Below, piece by piece: positions 48,762-57,918 of a stretch of 64,000 bases of DNA. This stretch comes from Symsagittifera roscoffensis. Taxonomy: Eukaryota > Xenacoelomorpha > Acoela > Convolutidae. The translations under genes and the position numbers were made by a program. The stretch lies in assembly GCF_963678635.1 (NCBI RefSeq), contig NC_087068.1, positions 21,107,029-21,171,028 of the forward strand. The letters are read 5' to 3'. Position 1 is the first letter of the stretch, and every line of letters starts with the position of its first letter. Under the pieces are notes generated by a model. It did no database searches. It was not told the DNA's origin and worked only from the letters and a program-made list of their open reading frames with translations.

Positions 48762-48961
48762 NNNNNNNNNNNNNNNNNNNNNNNNNNNNNNNNNNNNNNN
48801 NNNNNNNNNNNNNNNNNNNNNNNNNNNNNNNNNNNNNNNNNNNNNNNNNNNNNNNNNNNNNNNNNNNNNNNNNNNNNNNNNNNNNNNNNNNNNNNNNNNN
48901 NNNNNNNNNNNNNNNNNNNNNNNNNNNNNNNNNNNNNNNNNNNNNNNNNNNNNNNNNNNNN
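48762..48961. other. Assembly gap (200 N)
   Basis: Exactly 200 N bases, a conventional placeholder size, so the real gap length is unknown. It interrupts the polymerase C-terminus. Confidence 0.99.
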
Positions 48962-49168
48962 CATCGCTGAGGATGTATCGCTTATCATCATAGGCTGATA
49001 ATGCGATTTTGTTTGCTCGAACAGTGTTCAGAATATGCCTCTCGGAGATGATACGAGTATTTTCGGCTCGTACAAGGTTTCCAGACGCGAGAGTTTTGAT
49101 GTATTTTTCATGAGTTAGCAACCGTTGAGTCACCTTAGTGATTCCTTTTGCTGAGTGCTTCCGTGTAT
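48962..49168 (-). pseudogene. PolB C-terminal exon, cut by the gap
   Basis: After acceptor TTTTTTTAATAG the frame reads basic, conserved C-terminal polymerase sequence (HSAKGITK, then SAYDDKRYIL) and runs into the N run. The position and the DDKRY motif fit the end of family B polymerases of this type. The stop codon is not visible. Confidence 0.8.
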
Positions 49169-49805
49169 CTATTAAAAAAATGATGCTCACTAATCATTAT
49201 ATATCTAAATGTTTTGTAAACTAATACTTGAAATTGAAGAAAAAAAAAGTATGAACGCATCCATTTCAGAAGATCCACACCCACCCTCTCATTTAAAAAA
49301 AGGTGATAACCATTTAACCTATACCTCCCCCCTTACCCCCACCCACAGAAGCACCAAAAAACCTAAGTCATCTCAAAAATTTCACTCAGTAAAAAATTTT
49401 TTCACAAAAAATTTTTTTCATAAAATTTTTTTTTCCAAAATTTTTTTTTTCAAAAATTTTTTTTCAAAAATTTTTTTTTCAATTTTTTTTCCAAATTTTT
49501 TTTTGATGACAAAATTTTTTTTTCATAAATTTTTTTTTTTCCAAAATTTTTTTCAAAAATTTTTTTTTTTCCAAATTTTTTTTTGATGACAAAAAAATTT
49601 TTTACAAAACTTTTTTTATCACATTTTTTTTTTACCAAATTTTTTTTGACAAAATTTTTTTTAATTTTTTTTTTCCAACAAAAATTTTTGACTTTTTTTT
49701 TTTCAAAATTTTTCAAAAAATTTTTTCGAAATTTTTTAATTTTTGAAAATAAAAAGCGCTGTTTGAACAATTTTGAGCCGGTATTATTGAAGGAAATGTA
49801 CTTAC
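49169..49805 (-). other. Predicted 637-bp intron in PolB
   Basis: On the minus strand the donor is CAAA|GTAAGTAC at 49806/49805 and the acceptor TTTTTTTAATAG|AT at 49169/49168, both near consensus. Conserved polymerase coding stops at the donor and resumes at the acceptor in a compatible phase. The 200-odd residues of Lys/Phe/Asn-rich translation past the donor are intron read-through. Confidence 0.8.
49386..49750. repeat. A-tract/T-tract low-complexity array inside the PolB intron
   Basis: Over 360 bp of alternating A-runs and T-runs such as CAAAAATTTTTTTTTCC, with an irregular period of about 15-20 bp, partly self-complementary. Two open frames on either strand here are purely compositional. 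It may be bent DNA, a slippage product or an assembly artefact. Confidence 0.9.
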
Positions 49806-51204
49806 TTTGCGATAGTATTGAATAAAGCTTTGGCTTCAATGCAACGAATTCTGTAATTATATCACCCGGGAATTCGTCTTTAAACTTTAAAACTGTAAGT
49901 TTGTTTTCTGCATTGTAGAGGAAGTGGTCCGATGGGTAATTGGAGAAGTCAAAGTTGTCCAAAATTTCACGTTTCTCGTACAGTTTCTCATAAAAATTCG
50001 AGTTTTTTTCCGTTTTTATTTCGTACATTAGGCTGTCAGTGTCTGAGTACAAGAGGTGACAGTTGAAGTTGGGCTTCATAACCTCGTAGTGAAATTTGTA
50101 CATCTCAAACTTTGCTAGCTCTAGTATACACGCTCCTACAATTGTGGGTACATCCCATCTGATTTTCGTTGGTGCTAATGTCAATGCAACCATGTCTTCG
50201 CCAAAAATTTTGTAGGTTTCAAATTCAAACTTACTTATATTTCGCATTGTTTCTTCAGCATCTCGTAAAATCTTGATTTTCATTCTTTTTCTTTTTGACT
50301 CACACATTTTTCCATAAATTGAATTGATCAATAGTTTGTACAGGGCTTCTTCAAACTTGTTTTTTGCCGCTTTTCGATTGTTTGTATTTAGAGTTATGTA
50401 CGGTTCGAGCCACAATTCTTGTTTGAACTTTACGATGCGATACAGTTTTGTAACGATAAGACCAAGCTTCACGTAGAGTTTCAGGAGTTTATAATGAATT
50501 ATATAATGAGTTTTATCATGTAAAGTTTGTAGAAGTTTTTTCACTTTACCTATTGTGGGTCCACAGTTTTCATTGTTTTTCATTTGTTCTGAGATACTTG
50601 TTTGGTATCTGCTCAACCAATCTTTTTGAACAACTTCCTTAGTGGGTGCCAGTGGATAGTCACGGTGACTTTCATGCAACATTTGAGGGTATTTTAAATC
50701 AATTTCAACAATATAACCGTAGTCTGAATCGTCAGGGGTTGCTAAAATTTCTTCTATTGACATGGAATTCTCATCTTCGTTTTCTTGATTATTGCTTTCA
50801 TTTCTAACTCCGATTGTCTCGAAATGACGTGCAGGCAGTTTGTGAGTTTGCATTACTCCACCGTATAAGTTGTTGGCATCAACCATGAAGCCATAGGTAG
50901 TATCTTCGCTCGATTTAAATGTTTCGTTCATTTGCCGGTTGTTTGCAGTGAACTGTCGTTTTTCAAAGATTGATGCAGTACCACCTCGCATCATTTTTTC
51001 AACCATGTCTAAATGATCTCGATCCGTTAGCAATTCAACATCAGCTTTACATACCCGCTTGAAAGCGTCACCAGCTAAATTGGAAGCGGTGAAATGATGA
51101 GCACAATCAAGGCTGTATGTTTCATAGCTGATAGAGCGGAATTCCTCAAAGACACAGGCTAGGAGCAATGTGTCACATGACAAATATAAGTCATGATAGT
51201 CGCT
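49806..51204 (-). pseudogene. PolB palm/fingers segment
   Basis: An open segment carrying Exo III (DYHDLYLSCDTLLLA), motif A DANNLYGGVM near 50860, motif B KLLINSIYGKM near 50330, and motif C LLYSDTDSL near 50045. All the catalytic aspartates are present. It ends at the intron donor. The upstream joint is the frameshift near 51204. Confidence 0.9.
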
Positions 51205-52561
51205 TTGATGTCGCAACAATTAAATTGATTGAAAACTTCTTTTGCTTCAACCAAGTTATCAGCACTAATAGCAATTTTATCTCCGTCTAAACTATTCACC
51301 CACTTTTCGAGAGGCGGTAACTCTTTTTCGTCAAACTTTTTACGGTCGGTCATGTAATTATAAGGATAGAATCCTTTTCTACGTATGAGAGTTCTACAAG
51401 TTTGGCTTACGTTTTGAAAGTGGTTTTCCAGAATTGTAAATTTGTTGTCAGGCAAGTTGTCAACTAACTTTTGTAGTGATGAGTTTAGAAACTTGAAAGA
51501 ATCTATAAAACGAAGATACTCATAAATGTTTTGTGTTGTTTGATCTTTTCGTGTAATGGTTTTAACCACTACTCCGATAATTAGTGAAATATATTTCTCA
51601 TCGGTGGATGGAATGACTTGTATTGTACTACGCGAGTCACATTCGTTCAACGCTAGACATATATGATGCATGTCATAATTCTGCAAATTGTGTCCCACGA
51701 CTGGAATGTAATTTATGTTTCTTCGCGCTAAATTACATTTGTCGTGGGTCCATCCTAGAAATTTTCCCGAAGAGTGACAGTGATCCAGGCACTTTTCTTC
51801 GCTTTCTTTGAAGTTTTCTTGACAAATCCAACAGGTTAAAGTTTCTTCTTTACGCAGTTGGCTGCGATCTCCCAAATAATGTGGTACTTTCCGTTTATAG
51901 ATGTAAACGTCTCGGGCTAATAGATGTAACTCTTTGATAAAGTTTTCTAAACAATTTTCAGAGCTGTCAAGACTAAAGAAAAATGGTTCTGAGGACTCAT
52001 GGTCAATAGCAACCATTGAATACCCGGAGGGTTCATGTTTTTCTAGAACGCGAGATGAGGAAATTTGTGGGTTGTTCATACATGTTGTAACGGGATTCAG
52101 GAACGATTCGAAATCAAAATAAACAACAATAGGTGCATACTAGAGAGCTTGAAAGTTTTTAAATTTATACTTGTGGCAGCCATTTTCAGCTGTTGGCATT
52201 ATCACTACAGCTGGTTCATGATCTTTACATAATCGCTCATGCGTTTTATGATCAATTTCATTGTAATGAATTTGAAAACAGTTACGACACAACTGCAGGA
52301 AACTTCGGAATTTTTGCTTTCGAACTTCACAAACAAATTGGAGCAGGTCTTTTATCAAAACAAAGTGGTGCATTCCGGGTTCATATAACAAAAGCAGATC
52401 CATGATAAAATTATCTGAACTTTCAAACTTTGAGACAATCATTGGAATGAGATCTCCTTTTGATATTGAAACACGTTTACTTGAACGTTATTAAGTCGCT
52501 CGAATTGAGGAATCATGTTCAAGCTCATAGGCATAACGAAATCATCAGAAGCCTGATGCGT
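51205..52561 (-). pseudogene. PolB exonuclease segment with endonuclease VII-like insert
   Basis: Contains HHFVLIKDL, a C..C/H..C finger (CRNCF...H...C), the Exo I aspartate/glutamate motif (VVYFDFES), then CWICQENF, LDHCHSSGKFLGWTHDKCN and IPVVGHNLQNYDMHH. The C..C...DHCH..G...H..CN pattern is that of recombination endonuclease VII-like His-Me finger modules. A TAG at 52140-52142 and a frameshift near 52460 interrupt it. Confidence 0.75.
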
Positions 52562-53536
52562 TCAGGGCTTTGTATAGGTGTGTGGATCTGTCTGTTCAAG
52601 TTTAGGATCAACTAACCTACCGACAATTAGATCAGGCTTATATCTAAGATGATAGGCGGCAGTGTAGCATAACAAAAAGCAATTGTGGTCGTTGTGATTA
52701 CGAATATTAATTAATTGTTGCGAATTTGCTATTTTTGCAGGGAGAGGTATAAACGAAGAGCCTCTGATTGGTAACATTTTTCCGATTTTAATGTAAAGCT
52801 CATTTACACGCTGCAGAACCCAGCCGCTACCATGGGCTGAAAAATTCTGGAACACAGCTTCCATTTTTCCAAGCATTTCGAGAAATAATTCATCAGACAA
52901 ACCGTTTGCATATAAGGGAGTCATCATAGAATTAGCGAAAATTTCAACGCGTTCGTCTTCAGGTTGTTGCACGCTTTGGTCCGAAACAACAGTAGCATGC
53001 TTGATTAAAGTAAGTTTAGCCGAAAATTGTACTTTGCAGGGTCCATTACAGGTTCTATCTAATATCAAACTTTGAATCTCATTTTTTTTCAAGGTCATAA
53101 ATTCGATAAGATCATGTTCAATATTTTGGTTGGGAATAATAAAAGTCATTAACGTATTTTTCATGGCTGATTCATGAACTTCAATTGAAGCGGGAAAGTT
53201 ATCAATATCGCTTGCTTGTGTGATTGAGCTAGAGGGGTTGCTGAGTGATGTTAGTTGTTGATCCAAAACAGGTAACCCATGCTCTGATTGCATGTGATCC
53301 TTGAAATCTTTAAGTTCACAAAAACCAAGCCGACAATACCGACATAAATTGTTAAATTTTTGATAATCTGATTCAATATGCTGCTGTAATTTTGATAGCA
53401 GTAAAGTGCTAAAATTACAATGGTAGCAAGTAAAAACGGGTAATTCTTTTTCAACAGCGTGAAAGTTTCGTTCATGACGAGATCTATTAGTTTTTATTGT
53501 AAAAACTTTGGGACAATAGTTACACTTGAAACCCAT
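52562..53536 (-). pseudogene. PolB N-terminal zinc-finger segment
   Basis: The ATG at 53536 starts MGFKCNYCPKVF. Three C2H2-like fingers follow: CNYC...RHERNFH, CYHC...QQHIESDY (incomplete) and CRYC...DHMQSEH. After a variable linker, GSGWVLQRVNELYIKIGK and LINIRNHNDHNCFLLCY match the conserved N-terminal region found before protein-primed polymerases of Polintons. It ends at an in-frame TGA at 52562-52564 with conserved sequence continuing beyond in the same frame. Confidence 0.75.
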
Positions 53537-53657
53537 TTCGCTCTGGAACTGTTTTAAAGCGAAGCAGGAAAGGGAATGAATCCCAACCAAACACCAAAAG
53601 GTTTAAATTACTGCGCTTCGATTCCTTTTTCCCCTTCTCGGTTTGAATTTGAATAGC

Positions 53658-53726
53658 TTTTCCCGCTTAACTTTGAATTTGAACTCTTTTCCCGCCGAAA
53701 TTTGAATTACATTTGAATTTCCCGCC
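53658..53726. promoter_or_regulatory. Three E2F-like sites upstream of PolB
   Basis: TTTTCCCGC at 53658-53666, TTTTCCCGCC at 53687-53696 (with GAAA following), and TTTCCCGCC at 53718-53726, spaced about 30 bp apart and embedded in a repeated TTTGAATTTGAA context. They lie 120-190 bp upstream of the PolB ATG. The consensus E2F site is TTTSSCGC. Binding is inferred. Confidence 0.55.
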
Positions 53727-55103
53727 ATAACTGTCAAACTCAAATTCGATTGGGAGAAACAGATTAATTGTTGTTTGAATTGTTAAAATTACTACAAACG
53801 ATAAAAATTAATCGAAGCAAACCAAGTTTGAGCTAAATTTTTATCCAAAATGATTTTAGAGCCAAGAGATAAAAGTTTTAGTTTTATATTTTATCAATTC
53901 AAATTATAAGTTGATAAAATTTTCGAAATTGCGAATAAAAGTTGAGCATGTCACAACACATGATAAATCCTAAATATCCCAATTGTCATAGGGACAGAAT
54001 ACTCTATAAAAATGTCAAAATTTGAATCAAAAACAGTTGAAATGATGAATAAGTAAAACAAAAACTGAAAAACTGTCAGTTTTTTAACTTTCCAGGCGCA
54101 TTGTTATCAATGATGTCAATCACGGAGCGGTTGCACGGTTCATGTCATCATGAATTTGTCTCAATTGTCTTTCGATATGAAAAAAAACTCAGAAAAATTA
54201 CTTTTCTGTAAAGAATAATGAGTTTGTTGTTTTAGGGGGGGATTAAGGGGATTAGCGTTTTTCTCGAAGACTATTGAAAAAACATCTACTCCCACAATCT
54301 CATTAGTCGTGCCCCTCATTGCACTTTCAAAACAACACTACTTGCTCATAATAAAAAATTGCGTCTTCTGGTTGAAAATCGCATTTTTTCGGAAAAATGA
54401 AAAAACGATGAGTCATCAATTAAAAAATTTGATTTTTTTTATATTTCTCAAATATTTAGCATGATGATGAATACTTGTATTTTTTTTATAAAGATCATTT
54501 TTGGAGACAACAGTATCAATGATCATATGGTAACTCCAATTTGAAGAAAAAGAAAAATTATTGCATTTTTTTTTACTTTTTGTAATTAAAAAATCAAATT
54601 TTTAACTGAAAAACATTAAAAAAATATTTATTTTTAACAAAAAGTTGGTTTTAAACATTTTTTATACTATTTCTTATTATATTCAATTTGTATGATAATT
54701 AAATGAATAAACAAATGACAATAAAGGTTTACATCCAAAATTATTTTTTTACAGTTTTTTGACGTTAATCTTTTTTTATCAAAAAAACGAAATTGATATT
54801 TTTTTATCTTGTTTTCAAAAAATTAGCAAAAATATGGATGCTTTTCAATTTTTTTCTCAAGATCAATCATGTAAATAAGAACATCAATGTTAATATGTTA
54901 ACTCCTATTTGTGAAAAAAATGAAAATTTTACGGACTTTTTTTGTTTTTAATTGGAAAAAAAAAGTCAATTAATTGAAAAAGAACTGATTTTTTTAACTT
55001 CAAATTTTAAAGGCTTTTATACTAAATTTTTAATCAGAACACAATCTTGTGATAAATAATGAACAAACACAAGATATAAACTCAAACTCAATTTTAAAGT
55101 TAA
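53727..55103. other. Non-coding AT-rich spacer with a direct repeat
   Basis: No open frame. A diverged direct repeat, 'AAGATCA...TCAATG.T.ATATG.TAACTCC.ATTTG', occurs near 54490 and 54860. It is otherwise poly-A/T rich, between the PolB promoter and the 3' end of the next minus-strand gene. Confidence 0.55.
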
Positions 55104-55109
55104 TTTATT
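55104..55109 (-). terminator. Candidate polyA signal for the 55161-55796 gene
   Basis: AATAAA on the minus strand, about 52 bases after the stop codon. Confidence 0.5.
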
Positions 55110-55160
55110 ATACACAATAAAAACAAACAAAATCAATAAAACTCAACCTCAGTTTCAAAG

Positions 55161-55796
55161 TTATATAAGGTCCAAATACTCTTGCGCTTTCTCTAGTGTT
55201 GTTAGCTTCCGTTTTTTCTTTGGTGCAAGGCATAGAGAGGGAGTCAAATTTTCCATATGAATACTCACTGTCGCTTCGGGGGTGCGCGTTGGAGTTGAAG
55301 AATCTGGTTCATCAAGCCATGGTGACACTGTAGGAGAAGGATCAGCTTTCGGGGTAACTAATGATGGTGATTCAATCTGTTCCATTCCCCATAAACGATC
55401 AAAAAATTCAATTTCTTCAAAGTATTCTAACTGGTTTTCACACATCGGAGTAACATCACAATCGTATTTATACAAAAATTTTTTTACTGGTTTTGATAAA
55501 GTTGAAATATCAACCTGAAGAGCAAGAGGCTCGTCAGGATCCGTATATTTACCAGAATTTGTAAGGTAACTCAAATACTTTATATTCAGTTCTTCGTCTT
55601 TCTTTGAATTTTTTAAGGAAAGTTTACTGAATAAATGTAAAAAATTTTTGGGAATCATAACGTGATGAGTACAAGTCCACTCATCAGAATTGAAACTTTT
55701 TTCTTCGTTAATTATTGCTACAAAATTACCGTGAACGGTTTCATAAAAAATGGTTCTTTCGTGATTGGAATATCCGGCAATAATATAACAAGGCAT
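55161..55796 (-). CDS. Uncharacterised protein with SV40-type NLS
   Basis: 211 residues from the ATG at 55796; an upstream TTG-initiated extension is not needed. The N-terminal half (MPCYIIAGYSNHERTIFYETV) looks folded. The middle is acidic, the C-terminal third is Ser/Thr/Pro rich (PTVSPWLDEPDSSTPTRTP), and close to the end is PKKKRKL, a classical monopartite nuclear localisation signal. It is the only plus-arm-side gene on the minus strand besides the polymerase and sits back-to-back with the PC4-like gene across a shared spacer, so an early regulatory role is plausible. I do not recognise the family. Confidence 0.7.
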   Translation of the reverse strand: MPCYIIAGYSNHERTIFYETVHGNFVAIINEEKSFNSDEWTCTHHVMIPKNFLHLFSKLSLKNSKKDEELNIKYLSYLTNSGKYTDPDEPLALQVDISTLSKPVKKFLYKYDCDVTPMCENQLEYFEEIEFFDRLWGMEQIESPSLVTPKADPSPTVSPWLDEPDSSTPTRTPEATVSIHMENLTPSLCLAPKKKRKLTTLEKAQEYLDLI

Positions 55797-56279
55797 TTTT
55801 GAAGAAAAGTTGGAAGAAAAGGACAAACGTAACGCGGAGAGAAATGAAACTGAAATGAATTGTGAAAACGCCTCAAGAGATTAAAATAGGGATTGGTTCT
55901 TCTAAAATTAGAAATTTCAAGACCTCCTATGTAGTTTTTGATCAGTTTATCAAGGGAGGGCGTGTAAAATATTTATGTTACCTTGCGTGGTATTCTATGT
56001 TTATCTAAATTGTATTCAAACAAATAGCTTGTATCGAAAATAACGTTTAAACATTGTGACCTTTAACACCCATTAAAATTCTTATCAGTTGTACATGCAC
56101 AAAATACTTATCCATTTGAACCAAATTGCAATCCAATATCTTTGCGATATAAAGTACATGTGTATATAAATTAAAATAGATACAACGCTTTCTTTTGCAG
56201 ACATATACATTCAATCGAAACCATTCATTTCTTTCTATTCAGTTTTGAATCAAGTTACTTTGAAAATTTACTCGTTACA
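55797..56279. promoter_or_regulatory. Divergent intergenic promoter region
   Basis: A 483-bp spacer between the start codons of two divergent genes. For the plus gene, TATATAAA lies at 56163-56170, about 110 bp before its ATG, with GATATAAAG at 56145. A TTCTTTTGCAG acceptor-like sequence near 56205 could end a 5' UTR intron. No E2F-like motif was seen here. Confidence 0.5.
56163..56170 (+). promoter_or_regulatory. TATA box candidate
   Basis: TATATAAA upstream of the 56280 gene. A start about 30 bases downstream would give a leader of about 85 nt. Confidence 0.45.
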
Positions 56280-56651
56280 ATGAATAAAACCAAAACAAGC
56301 ACCGCAGCAAATGCAGATAAAGATTTTGGCGATTGCTATTTTGATATTTCGGAAAACAGTAAAAGATTAGTGCGTGCTACATTGAAAACATATGACCAAA
56401 CTGGAACTTATGTATTCCTGAAAGTTTTCAAAAAAGCAACTGAAGGCGCTGAATTTGAATGTGTACAAAGACTTTCCTTAAGCAGCGAAGAATTTTCAAA
56501 ATTACTAAAGTCGGGAAAGTCAATCCGAGCGCAAACAAGTGAAATTTCTGATACTGTTGAAAACAAAGACAAACCACAGTCTAACTGTAAACGAGCCAGG
56601 AAATCTCAACTTTCCTCAAACACAAACGATTTCAAGCACGACTCGAATTAA
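56280..56651 (+). CDS. PC4-like ssDNA-binding protein (predicted)
   Basis: 123 residues. The pattern YFDISENSKRLVRATLK, then TYVFLKVFKKA, then VQRLSLSSEEFSKLL matches the four-strand plus helix layout of PC4/Sub1-type domains (strand, strand, strand, 'isLs.eew..L' helix) at about residues 17-80. A basic Ser/Asn-rich tail follows with CKRARKSQ. PC4-type proteins bind single-stranded DNA and act in transcription or replication. It is the first gene of the plus-strand series and lies 14 bp before the HUH-like gene. The assignment is from pattern, not strong identity; another small OB- or whirly-like fold is possible. Confidence 0.5.
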   Translation: MNKTKTSTAANADKDFGDCYFDISENSKRLVRATLKTYDQTGTYVFLKVFKKATEGAEFECVQRLSLSSEEFSKLLKSGKSIRAQTSEISDTVENKDKPQSNCKRARKSQLSSNTNDFKHDSN

Positions 56652-56665
56652 TTTTCTTTTACAAA

Positions 56666-57448
56666 ATGGCAGAAGCTATGTTCGAAGTTGTGTTACCTGA
56701 TTATTTCAAAAAATTTCAACCAAATTTCAAATTTGTTATCACTGAAAAAATTCCTAATTTATCTACTTTTAAAAATTATGCTTTTGGAAGCCACTTCAAA
56801 TCTGAATATTGCCCTTTTTCAGTCGAGAAGGAAAAAAAAACTCATTACCATATATTGATTCAAGTAGATTCAGAGGAACAATTAAACCAATTTTTTCCTT
56901 CCCAAAAATGTTTCAGTGTTCCTTGTATTTTCACTTGCTTCAAATACTTAGTTTCTCCTGCTAAAGATGTCAAAGGAAACGGTGAGTTATTTGACAAGCT
57001 TAAACTAGCTCTCACTTATTCAGCACAACCTGTTGCAGCCAATCCCGATTTGTTAGATTTCACTGCAATCAAAAAACGTTTACCCAATTTATTGCTTTCT
57101 GCAACATCATCTAACAAACAAACTTCACCAAATCAAAACGTTTGCAAGAATTCTCCGGCAGTTGGGGGACAGAAACGAATTGATAATACAGTTACGCATG
57201 CTGCATCGTCGACGTCAAACAAATCCGTAAGAGTTTCGACTTCAGTTTCAAAGAAACATACAGAAAGCAGACATGTTCAAACAGATGAGATGAATACAGA
57301 AACTTTGAAAAGATTTGAAAGTTTAATTAATGGACCCCATTCTGCCGCATTTTGTAAAATAATGGATATTTTGACAAGTGGATATGGAAAACTTGATGTA
57401 GATACTGATGTGCTATTTGTGAAATTTATTGTTGAAGAGAAAGTTTAA
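56666..57448 (+). CDS. Protein with HUH-like (Rep-type) motif
   Basis: 260 residues. In the N-terminal 110, THYHILIQ places H60 and H62 as a His-hydrophobe-His motif on a predicted strand, and CFKYLVSPAKD places Y94 about 32 residues later with K100 after it. That order (HUH, then Tyr) is the one found in the Rep endonuclease fold that nicks DNA in rolling-circle or rolling-hairpin replication. The second half is low complexity (Ser/Thr/Asn), then a short conserved-looking C-terminus (GPHSAAFCKIMDIL). No helicase domain is present. The motif spacing is not canonical, so it may be a non-catalytic origin-binding relative or a chance match. Confidence 0.55.
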   Translation: MAEAMFEVVLPDYFKKFQPNFKFVITEKIPNLSTFKNYAFGSHFKSEYCPFSVEKEKKTHYHILIQVDSEEQLNQFFPSQKCFSVPCIFTCFKYLVSPAKDVKGNGELFDKLKLALTYSAQPVAANPDLLDFTAIKKRLPNLLLSATSSNKQTSPNQNVCKNSPAVGGQKRIDNTVTHAASSTSNKSVRVSTSVSKKHTESRHVQTDEMNTETLKRFESLINGPHSAAFCKIMDILTSGYGKLDVDTDVLFVKFIVEEKV

Positions 57449-57501
57449 TTTTAATTGATACTTTTCATTATTCCTTTTTTATTATATTGAGTTCAGTAAA
57501 C
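57449..57501. other. Short AT-rich spacer
   Basis: No feature beyond AT-rich leader; the preceding in-frame TTG at 57487 is not taken as a start. Confidence 0.4.
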
Positions 57502-57909
57502 ATGATTTCAACTTTCGATTTAAAACTCATTCATGAAATTTTTATAGACTTAAAATCACAATATCCAGACAAATCAGTCAGATTTCAGTATTTTTTAGCC
57601 ACTTGTTTGTATTTGGATGCTGATATTAATTTGGATTTTGTTTTGAAAAACAGACCATATGGTGGTTTAATTGGAATAGACAATTCGTCGCTCGACAAAC
57701 ACTTGAAACATTTCAAATTTCTTAGAATACATGCTATTTTGCATGACGCAGCAGGATATTTGCAAGAAAAAAATCATATCGGTCCTGGGTACACATATGT
57801 TTTGCCTTGTCCAATAAAAAACTGTTACCTGGGTCACGTGACAGGTATTGCGTTTTGCTTATTTCTTAAAACATTCAAACCAAAGTTATTTCGTTTGTTG
57901 GAATGTTGA
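57502..57909 (+). CDS. Uncharacterised conserved-looking protein
   Basis: 135 residues from the ATG at 57502. A mostly helical start (STFDLKLIHEIFIDLKSQ) precedes a distinctive block: RIHAILHDAAGYLQEK, then GPGYTYVLPCP, then C..GHVTGIAFCLF. The His/Asp and Cys/His residues could bind metal. It is followed by TGA at 57907-57909, and the next gene lies in the same frame with only that stop between them. I do not recognise a named family. Confidence 0.65.
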   Translation: MISTFDLKLIHEIFIDLKSQYPDKSVRFQYFLATCLYLDADINLDFVLKNRPYGGLIGIDNSSLDKHLKHFKFLRIHAILHDAAGYLQEKNHIGPGYTYVLPCPIKNCYLGHVTGIAFCLFLKTFKPKLFRLLEC

Positions 57910-57918
57910 GTGAAAGTC

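Larger units (their letters stand above)
48962..53536 (-). pseudogene. Protein-primed family B DNA polymerase, interrupted
   Basis: The polymerase of the element, copying its linear DNA from a protein primer. Parts in order: an N-terminal zinc-finger region, an Exo I acidic motif (YFDFES) near 52110, an endonuclease VII-like cysteine/histidine module, Exo II (HNLQNYD), Exo III (YHDLYLSCD), motif A (DANNLYGG), motif B (KLLINSIYGK), motif C (YSDTDS) and a C-terminal exon running into the gap. Breaks: in-frame TGA at 52562-52564, frameshift near 52460, in-frame TAG at 52140-52142, frameshift near 51204. An intron is predicted at 49169-49805. The first ATG is at 53536. Catalytic motifs are intact but split across reading frames, so this copy looks recently inactivated, unless the breaks are assembly errors. 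Confidence 0.9.

Noticed and set aside
49209..49825. Phe/Lys-rich open frames on the plus strand and the Lys-rich tail of the PolB frame
   Set aside because: Pure A-run/T-run translation inside the predicted intron.
53251..53475. 74-codon hydrophobic minus-strand frame
   Set aside because: Alternative frame within the zinc-finger segment of PolB, whose Cys/His pattern is clearly the real frame.
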